From assembly GCA_947625915.1 (NCBI GenBank), contig CANQPX010000009.1:1-55800 (forward strand): a stretch of DNA of 55,800 nt, given 5' to 3'. Source of the DNA: an uncultured Clostridia bacterium. GTDB taxonomy: Bacteria > Bacillota > Clostridia > Oscillospirales > Ruminococcaceae. Below the pieces are notes generated by a model. It ran no database searches and was not told the DNA's origin. It saw only the letters and a list, made by a program, of their open reading frames with translations. This document shows, one piece after another, positions 50,696-55,800 of this stretch; within the stretch, counting starts at the first letter, position 1; the number at the start of each line of letters is the position of its first letter. The position numbers and the translations under genes are program-made.

Positions 50696-50724
50696 TTGAC
50701 AAATTTTCAGCGCCGTGTTATAAT
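50696..50724 (+). promoter_or_regulatory. Perfect promoter of the endonuclease IV gene
   Basis: TTGACA (50696-50701) and TATAAT (50719-50724), spacer 17 nt; the start codon is 34 bases after the -10 box. Confidence 0.85.
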
Positions 50725-50758
50725 TTAATGAGAATTATTTATTGAGAGGAAGTTTTTT

Positions 50759-51616
50759 ATGAGCGCAAAATTCGGTCCCGCAGGAACTGCGGAGAGTTTT
50801 AAAACAATGGGGTATAAAAGATCCGTACAGCTTGGAGAATATCTTGAAAAATTCGGTCTTGACCATTTTGAATATCAATGCGGTCAAGGTGTGCGCGTCG
50901 GGCTTGACGCCGCTGCGGAAATAGGAAAAGCTCTTGCGGAAAAAAATATCACCGTTTCGCTCCATGCGCCGTATTTTATTTCTCTTTCGGGAATTGAAGA
51001 AGAAAAAAGAAACGGTTCGGTAAATTATATTTTGCAGTCGGCTGCCGCGGTAAAAGCCATGGGCGGAGACAGGATAGTCGTTCACAGCGGTTCATGCTCA
51101 AAAATTTCCCGTGAAGAAGCGTTGGAACTTGCAAAAGGAACATTAAAAAAAGCCCGTGAAGCACTTGTTTCGGAAGGCTTGGAAAGCGTTCACTGCTGTC
51201 CTGAAACGATGGGAAAAATAAATCAGCTCGGCGATCTGCGTGAAGTCATGGAACTTTGCAAAGTTGATGAAAGTTTTATCCCATGCATTGATTTCGGGCA
51301 TCTTAACGCGCGTACTTTCGGAGAAATAAAGGGCAAAGAGGAATACAAAAAAATTCTTGATACTATTGAAAATGAACTTGGTTCTGACCGTGCAAAAATT
51401 TTTCACTCACATTTTTCAAAAATACAATACACTGACAAAGGCGGGGAAAAATGTCACTTGACATTTGCGGACGACATTTACGGACCTGATTTCGAGCCGC
51501 TAATGGAACTTATATATGAAAGGGATCTTTCGCCTATTTTTATTTGTGAAAGTTCCGGCACACAAACCGAAGATGCACAGACTATGAAAAAATATTATGA
51601 AAGTTTAAAGCATTGA
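50759..51616 (+). CDS. nfo: Endonuclease IV family protein (AP endonuclease)
   Basis: A 285-aa TIM-barrel enzyme that cuts DNA at abasic sites during base excision repair, using three zinc ions. Metal-binding landmarks are SLHAPYF (His69 region), VVHSGS, CPETMGK (Glu), PCIDFGHLNAR (Asp, His) and HSHFSKI. The length is that of Nfo. It differs enough from E. coli Nfo, for example in the N-terminus (FGPAGTAESF), that it belongs to the Clostridia-type subgroup and could have another sugar-phosphate substrate, but DNA repair is the best reading. A strong promoter and a 15-bp inverted repeat precede it. Confidence 0.85.
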   Translation: MSAKFGPAGTAESFKTMGYKRSVQLGEYLEKFGLDHFEYQCGQGVRVGLDAAAEIGKALAEKNITVSLHAPYFISLSGIEEEKRNGSVNYILQSAAAVKAMGGDRIVVHSGSCSKISREEALELAKGTLKKAREALVSEGLESVHCCPETMGKINQLGDLREVMELCKVDESFIPCIDFGHLNARTFGEIKGKEEYKKILDTIENELGSDRAKIFHSHFSKIQYTDKGGEKCHLTFADDIYGPDFEPLMELIYERDLSPIFICESSGTQTEDAQTMKKYYESLKH

Positions 51617-52563
51617 CGGAGTTTGCTTTTCTTATTTTTTATTTTGCTTATAACCCCTTTTTTGATTTTCGGGGCAAATGTAAAAGGAGTGCAGTTTGCT
51701 TTTCTTAAAAAGCGATAGTAAAAATTTCATTTTGCCAACCTTGCGAGGGGCAGACAACCATAAGGGAAGGCACAGGGTGGGTGTGGGCGGCGGGGGTTCT
51801 TAGTTTGCTGTTCTTATCTTTTTGTTTATTTTATGACCCTTTTTGCCCTTTCTTGCGAGGGGCAGACAACCATAAGGGAAGGGGAAACCCGAGCGTCCAA
51901 CAAGGACGCTCGCACGGTTTTCCCCTTCCCTTAGTTTTTCTCCAGCTGACGCTTGCGTCAGTTTTCGTGCATCCCCACTTTCCTTCAACCTTTCCCCTTC
52001 CGCGCTCGCTACCCTAAAGTTGATATTATAGAAGAAATAACATAGTGTTCTGGAACATAGAAAGCGTTGGCTACGGGTTCCTTAGTTTAGCTTATCTTAG
52101 TACGAGCGTTCTAATATTAGATGAAAATTAAAGAAGAATAAGCTTTTTAAACATTAGAGGACTCCGCAAAAAGAAATTCTATTGTTTAGAACTCTATTTT
52201 GCGTCCCATATGGACTAAGTTTAGAACGCAGCTATCAAGATAGACAAAACTAAGGGTCACTGTTGACTCCACAAACTATGTCATAGAGCAACCATAAAAC
52301 CCAAATTATAAAATCTACATTTGGATAGCGAGCGCGGAGAGAGATGGGGTTAGGAAAAGGGGGGCACGGGGGGAGAAACGCAGGGGAAGGGAGAACCCGG
52401 CGAGCGCCTTTGGGCGCGTTCGGGTTCTTCCTTCCCTGAAGTGTCATCCCCCCGAAACATAAAACTAAGAGATTTTCACAAAATAAAAGATAAGAAAAGA
52501 TAACTAAAGGATTCCGTCAGCAACTCCACTCTCAAAATTGTATGTTAAAAGCACCCTGTAATG
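51617..52563. repeat. Gene-less island with nested inverted and direct repeats
   Basis: No convincing gene in almost 950 bp. A 31-bp exact direct repeat (51740-51770 and 51852-51882). A long hairpin at 51873-51933 (outer arms TAAGGGAAGGGGAAACC, inner CGAGCGTCC/GGACGCTCG). CTGACGC/GCGTCAG near 51946-51961. A 13-bp perfect inverted repeat TCCGCGCTCGCTA (51999-52011) and its complement (52326-52338) flanking an AT-rich core. A second long hairpin at 52382-52437 with similar outer arms (AGGGAAGGGAGAACCC) but a different inner stem. The outer T-rich edges (51801-51822 and, inverted, about 52488-52509) share TTCTTATCTTTT. Confidence 0.75.
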
Positions 52564-52595
52564 AAAAAAATCCCGCTCCGGAATTTCCGGAGCGG
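52564..52595 (-). terminator. Terminator of the serine biosynthesis operon
   Basis: CCGCTCCGGAA pairs perfectly with TTCCGGAGCGG; on the minus strand GA and seven T follow. It lies behind the 111-aa membrane protein gene. Confidence 0.9.
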
Positions 52596-52610
52596 CGATA
52601 CTTGCAAGTA

Positions 52611-52946
52611 TTATTTGAATATTTCGATACTGCCTATAAGGGGTATGCCTTTTCTTGCACCCGAATTGGCGTTTACAGCGTTCAGTATGCCAAATATGAG
52701 AAGCACAACGCCTATCAGCCAGCCGGCATATGAAATTATCCGGATCCGGGTCAAAATTCCTGCAGCTACATCACAGATAAACAGCAGAAAGCACTGATTT
52801 GCATAATACTTTCCGTATGCGGAATCCTTACAGGCGACCAGAGGAAGGAAAAATATTATGGGTATGATAATTTCAATAACGCAGGTAAGCATCACAATGG
52901 TCTTGTTCTGCTCCACATCGCTCTGCTCAAAATATTCTTCGTTCAT
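52611..52946 (-). CDS. Small membrane protein (111 aa, DUF4870-like)
   Basis: Three membrane helices (about 18-38, 50-68 and 72-92) with an acidic N-terminus (MNEEYFEQSD). The GKYYANQCFLLFI stretch resembles DUF4870/TIC20-like small membrane proteins. Function unknown. It begins 22 nt behind serA with AAAGGAGA upstream, so it is transcribed with the serine genes, and the operon terminator follows directly. Confidence 0.75.
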   Translation of the reverse strand: MNEEYFEQSDVEQNKTIVMLTCVIEIIIPIIFFLPLVACKDSAYGKYYANQCFLLFICDVAAGILTRIRIISYAGWLIGVVLLIFGILNAVNANSGARKGIPLIGSIEIFK

Positions 52947-52968
52947 GTCCCTATTCTCCTTTCAGAAA

Positions 52969-54147
52969 TCACTTTATAACTCTGATCTTTATAACGCTGT
53001 CAACAGCGGCAAGCTTCTTAACGATATCGTCTGTGATGTTGCCCATAGCGTCAAGCATTGTGTAAGCGTAATCCTTCTTGGACTTGCTCACCATATTTTC
53101 AATGTTGATGTTAAGGTCTCCGAGAACGGAAGTCAGCTTGGAGATAACATCGGGTATGTTCTTATGCATAACGCATATCTTCGTTCCCGCAGCTTCCATT
53201 TCCGCATTGGGGTAGTTTACGGAATTGATGATATTTCCCTTTTCCATATACTCAACAAGTTCATTCGCAGCCATTACAGCGCAGTTATCCTCGGACTCCT
53301 CTGTAGACGCGCCAAGGTGAGGTATAGCGATAACGCCTTCCATGTTTGCGGTCTTTTCGTTGGGGAAATCTGTGATGTAGCGGCGAACTTTGCCCGATTT
53401 GAGAGCAGCTTCCATAGCGTCATCATCAACAAGTGTATCGCGGGCGAAGTTCATTATGATAACTCCGTCTTTCATCATAGCGATAGTGTCGGCATTTATC
53501 ATATGCTTTGTGTTAACGTTGGGGTCGTCATTTACAACAAGAGGAGTATGAAGTGTGATGTAATCGGAATTCTTGAAAATTTCCTCTCTTGTCTTTACTC
53601 TCTCTATGTTTTCGGAAAGGTGCCATGCCGCGTCGATGGAGATATACGGATCGCAGCCCAGAACTCTCATGCCGAGATTTACAGCAGCGTTTCCGAGAGG
53701 ACCGCCGATAGCGCCCAGACCGATGATGCCGAGGGTCTTGCCCTTTATCTCGGTTCCTGCGAACTGTGACTTGTTCTTTTCAACGCTCTTTGCAATATCG
53801 GGATCGGCTTTGTTTGCCTGTACCCAGTTTGCGCCGCCGATAACGTCTCTTGAAGCAAGGATCATGCCCGCAAGAGCAAGTTCCTTAACGCCGTTTGCGT
53901 TTGCGCCGGGGGTGTTGAAAACAACTATGCCCTGTTCCGCGCACTTGTCAACGGGGATATTATTTACGCCTGCGCCCGCTCTTGCGATTGCAAGAAGATT
54001 GGGAGCAAATTCCATATCGTGCATTTTAGCACTGCGTACCATTATCGCATCGGGGTTTGCCACTTCATCGGCAACGGTATATTTAGCCTTGTCAAAAATG
54101 TCGGTGCCGCATTTTGCGATCTTATTGAGTGTCTGGATATTGAACAT
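52969..54147 (-). CDS. serA: D-3-phosphoglycerate dehydrogenase
   Basis: First step of serine synthesis: 3-phosphoglycerate to 3-phosphohydroxypyruvate with NAD+. The 392-aa protein shows the NAD-binding GLGAIGG (near 143-149), catalytic FARDTLVDD (Arg) and PHLGAST (His). A C-terminal ACT domain (about 320-392) suits feedback control by serine. This is the short form without the middle domain of the long SerA type. It is encoded with serC and a small protein between them. Confidence 0.95.
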   Translation of the reverse strand: MFNIQTLNKIAKCGTDIFDKAKYTVADEVANPDAIMVRSAKMHDMEFAPNLLAIARAGAGVNNIPVDKCAEQGIVVFNTPGANANGVKELALAGMILASRDVIGGANWVQANKADPDIAKSVEKNKSQFAGTEIKGKTLGIIGLGAIGGPLGNAAVNLGMRVLGCDPYISIDAAWHLSENIERVKTREEIFKNSDYITLHTPLVVNDDPNVNTKHMINADTIAMMKDGVIIMNFARDTLVDDDAMEAALKSGKVRRYITDFPNEKTANMEGVIAIPHLGASTEESEDNCAVMAANELVEYMEKGNIINSVNYPNAEMEAAGTKICVMHKNIPDVISKLTSVLGDLNINIENMVSKSKKDYAYTMLDAMGNITDDIVKKLAAVDSVIKIRVIK

Positions 54148-54175
54148 TTCTATTACCTGCTTTCAGAATAATTTT

Positions 54176-54388
54176 TTATTTTTCTACCGAAAAACCTATG
54201 GTATCGTCGATAAGTTCCGGAGTGACTACCGGCTTGCCGTCCTTGTCAAGAAGAACGGTAATTCCGCCGGCATATCCCTCGTTATAAATAATATAATTCA
54301 CGCCTGTTGCAGTGTCAACGGCTATTCTATATTGGGGCGAGAGTCCCTGAGAATATATTATCTTGAATCTTTCCGACTTCTTTGCCAT
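54176..54388 (-). CDS. Small conserved protein (70 aa, DUF6440-like)
   Basis: It starts MAKKSERFKIIYSQGLSPQY and contains DTATGVNYIIYNEGYAGGIT followed by LLDKDGKP. These blocks belong to a family of small Clostridia proteins that I believe is DUF6440. It has no signal or membrane segment; a short beta-rich fold is likely. The start at 54388 has GGAGGAAA. It lies between serC and serA in one transcript, but small size and wide occurrence do not show a role in serine synthesis. Confidence 0.8.
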   Translation of the reverse strand: MAKKSERFKIIYSQGLSPQYRIAVDTATGVNYIIYNEGYAGGITVLLDKDGKPVVTPELIDDTIGFSVEK

Positions 54389-54429
54389 AGGGTATTTCCT
54401 CCGTTCGGTCATTTTTCAGCGAAATGAAC

Positions 54430-55512
54430 TCAGCCGTTTTCCTTCTCGAACTTCTTCATGAATTCAACAAGCTTTTCAACGCCCTCGATAGGCATAGCGT
54501 TGTAAATGGAGGCTCTCATGCCGCCGACAGTTCTGTGACCTTTGAGGTTCTCGAAGCCTGCCGCCTTGGATTCCTTAACGAACTTAGCGTCAAGTTCTTC
54601 ATTTCCCGTAATAAACGGAACGTTCATCAGCGAACGGTCTTTCTTTTCAACAGTACCCTTGAACAGTTTGCTCTCGTCAAGATAATCATAGAGGATCTTG
54701 GCTTTCTTCTCGTTGTGAGCCTTCATAGCTTCAAGACCGCCCATTTTCTTTATCCACTTGAACACCTTGCCGCAGATATAGATACCGTAGCATGGAGGAG
54801 TATTGTAAAGGCTGTCGTTGTCAGCCTGAGTTTTCCATTTCAGCATAGTAGGAGTGCCGGGGAGAACGTCGTCTCTGATAAGATCTTCACGGATAATTGA
54901 GATAACAACGCCCGCAGGACCAACGTTCTTCTGAACGCCGCCGTAGATAACGCCGTACTTTGTAACGTCAACGGGTTCGGACAGGAAACAAGAAGAAACG
55001 TCCGCAACAAGATCCTTGCCCTTTGTGTTGGGGAGCTGCCAGAACTTTGTACCGTAAATGGTGTTGTTCTCACAGATGTAAACATAGTCCGCATCTTCGG
55101 GGATATCCAGATCGGAGCAGTCGGGGATATAGGAGAATGTTTTATCTGCGGAAGAAGCAACTGCAACAGCTTCGCCGAAGATCTGAGCTTCCTGATAAGC
55201 TTTCTTAGCCCACTGACCGGTGATGATGTAAGCGGCTTTCTTATTCTTCATAAGGTTCATGGGGACTGCCGCGAACTGCTGTGAAGCTCCTCCCTGAAGG
55301 AACAGCACCTTGTAGTTATCGGGGATCTTCATAAGATCGCGGATATCCTTTTCCGCGTCCTTGATGATCTCGTCATAGGCTTTTGAGCGGTGGGACATTT
55401 CCATAACGGACATACCTGTTCCCTTATAATCCAGCATTTCATCTGCTGCTTCCTTGAGAACTTCTTCCGGCAGAACAGCCGGACCTGCGCTGAAATTGTA
55501 AACTCTTGACAT
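54430..55512 (-). CDS. serC: Phosphoserine aminotransferase
   Basis: Second step of serine synthesis: transamination of 3-phosphohydroxypyruvate with glutamate; a PLP enzyme of 360 aa. NFSAGPAVLPEEVL at the N-terminus, MSHRSKAY, GGASQQF and the PLP Lys in YGGVQKNVGPAG are all present. The ATG at 55512 is chosen since AGGAGG lies eight bases before it; the frame opens one codon pair earlier with TTG. First gene of the serine operon; the final step enzyme SerB is not in the window. Confidence 0.95.
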   Translation of the reverse strand: MSRVYNFSAGPAVLPEEVLKEAADEMLDYKGTGMSVMEMSHRSKAYDEIIKDAEKDIRDLMKIPDNYKVLFLQGGASQQFAAVPMNLMKNKKAAYIITGQWAKKAYQEAQIFGEAVAVASSADKTFSYIPDCSDLDIPEDADYVYICENNTIYGTKFWQLPNTKGKDLVADVSSCFLSEPVDVTKYGVIYGGVQKNVGPAGVVISIIREDLIRDDVLPGTPTMLKWKTQADNDSLYNTPPCYGIYICGKVFKWIKKMGGLEAMKAHNEKKAKILYDYLDESKLFKGTVEKKDRSLMNVPFITGNEELDAKFVKESKAAGFENLKGHRTVGGMRASIYNAMPIEGVEKLVEFMKKFEKENG

Positions 55513-55565
55513 TTTCAAGACCTCCTGAAATATATTTTGGATAAAAAAATACTCAAATATAGATA

Positions 55566-55594
55566 ATTATATCATTTTTTCAAATAAAAGTCAA
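55566..55594 (-). promoter_or_regulatory. Promoter of the serC operon
   Basis: TTGACT (55594-55589) and TATAAT (55571-55566) on the minus strand, spacer 17 nt. The leader is about 45 nt, too short for a T-box, and none was seen. Confidence 0.8.
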
Positions 55595-55652
55595 GGCGGC
55601 TTGGAATAATTCTGAAATTGTATCATTATTACAATAATTGCCACCAATAAAT

Positions 55653-55800
55653 GTGCATTTTGACAAATATAATATAGTTTTTAACAAACAAGGTATCATT
55701 TTTTAGAAAAACAAAATGCTCTTTATTGCCAAACAGCTCACCGGGCTGTTTGGCAAGGCTTGAATTATAACAACCGTTAATGCCAAGGGGAACGCTCTCT
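55653..55800 (+). repeat. Hairpin-mosaic element, copy 6 (right end outside window)
   Basis: Similarity to copy 4 begins at about 55653 with a decayed end. The GCCAAACAGC/GCTGTTTGGC stem is at 55728-55754, followed by the first arm of the GGGGAACGCTCTCT hairpin type shared with copy 2. Unlike the other copies it starts behind the promoter side of a gene (serC), not behind a stop codon. The rest lies beyond the window. Confidence 0.85.

Noticed and set aside
51781-52447. Short ORFs in the gene-less island
   Set aside because: The products are low-complexity and arise from G- or C-rich hairpin arms; no ribosome site or family pattern.
55513-55652. Serine T-box or other riboswitch before serC
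   Set aside because: The leader is only about 45 nt from the promoter, and no T-box core sequence is present.

Overview
The window looks like a chromosome segment from a spore-forming, plant-fibre-degrading Clostridia bacterium, most like a gut Ruminococcus (Oscillospiraceae). The reasons are the sporulation and germination genes (SpoIID-like, CwlJ-like, GerQ-like, SleL-like), a lipoprotein GH5 glycanase with its own esterase, formate-tetrahydrofolate ligase, class B sortases, small Clostridia-type Cys-rich proteins, and strong AGGAGG ribosome sites with TTGACA-17-TATAAT promoters. No phage, plasmid, CRISPR or transposase gene was seen. The accessory content is mainly non-coding repeats.

Layout. 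0.3-9 kb (minus): a zinc-ribbon protein, then a sortase-B x4 / SpoIID-like / pyrimidine-nucleoside phosphorylase gene train. 9-13.5 kb (minus): ThiI, its cysteine desulfurase, a HAD phosphatase and a signal-peptidase-like protein without the catalytic Ser. 13.6-16 kb (plus): tRNA-Thr(CGT), three 96-bp tandem hairpin units, an esterase-like hydrolase and a GH5 lipoprotein. 16.3-22.4 kb: a TtcA-family tRNA thiolase (minus), then a MoxR/DUF58/transglutaminase operon (plus). 22.9-27.1 kb (plus): a CwlJ/GerQ/SleL spore germination cluster and fhs. 27.5-34.3 kb (minus): a giant FN3 surface protein, then PilZ/ParA/ComFB-like/SfsA/small zinc protein. 34.3-44 kb: a 248-bp MITE, a membrane protein, an LplABC-type sugar uptake operon with a YesL-like gene, a 31-aa membrane microprotein with a perfect promoter, and a ligand-binding diguanylate cyclase. 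44-47.4 kb (minus): RING-like protein/GalU/orphan ABC ATPase/GNAT. 47.5-51.6 kb: cardiolipin synthase and a VTT-family protein, a SprA-like metallopeptidase-like protein, endonuclease IV. 51.6-52.6 kb: a gene-less island of nested inverted repeats. 52.6-55.5 kb (minus): serine biosynthesis (SerC, small protein, SerA, small membrane protein).

The most unusual feature is a dispersed element of about 350-430 bp, present six times (two copies cut by the window edges). It is a chain of perfect hairpins. Flanking sequence and stem positions are kept between copies, but individual hairpins are replaced as whole units or change on both arms together. Where ends are visible they carry CAGCTTGTCGA-like inverted repeats. 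Most ends sit directly against a terminator-like hairpin, often between a stop codon and that hairpin. I do not recognise it as a named family. A second theme is c-di-GMP: a soluble sugar-binding-protein/GGDEF fusion lies beside the sugar uptake operon, and a PilZ protein lies about 7 kb away. A third is the set of four tandem sortases sharing a (K/R)GDS motif on the cytoplasmic side of the membrane anchor.
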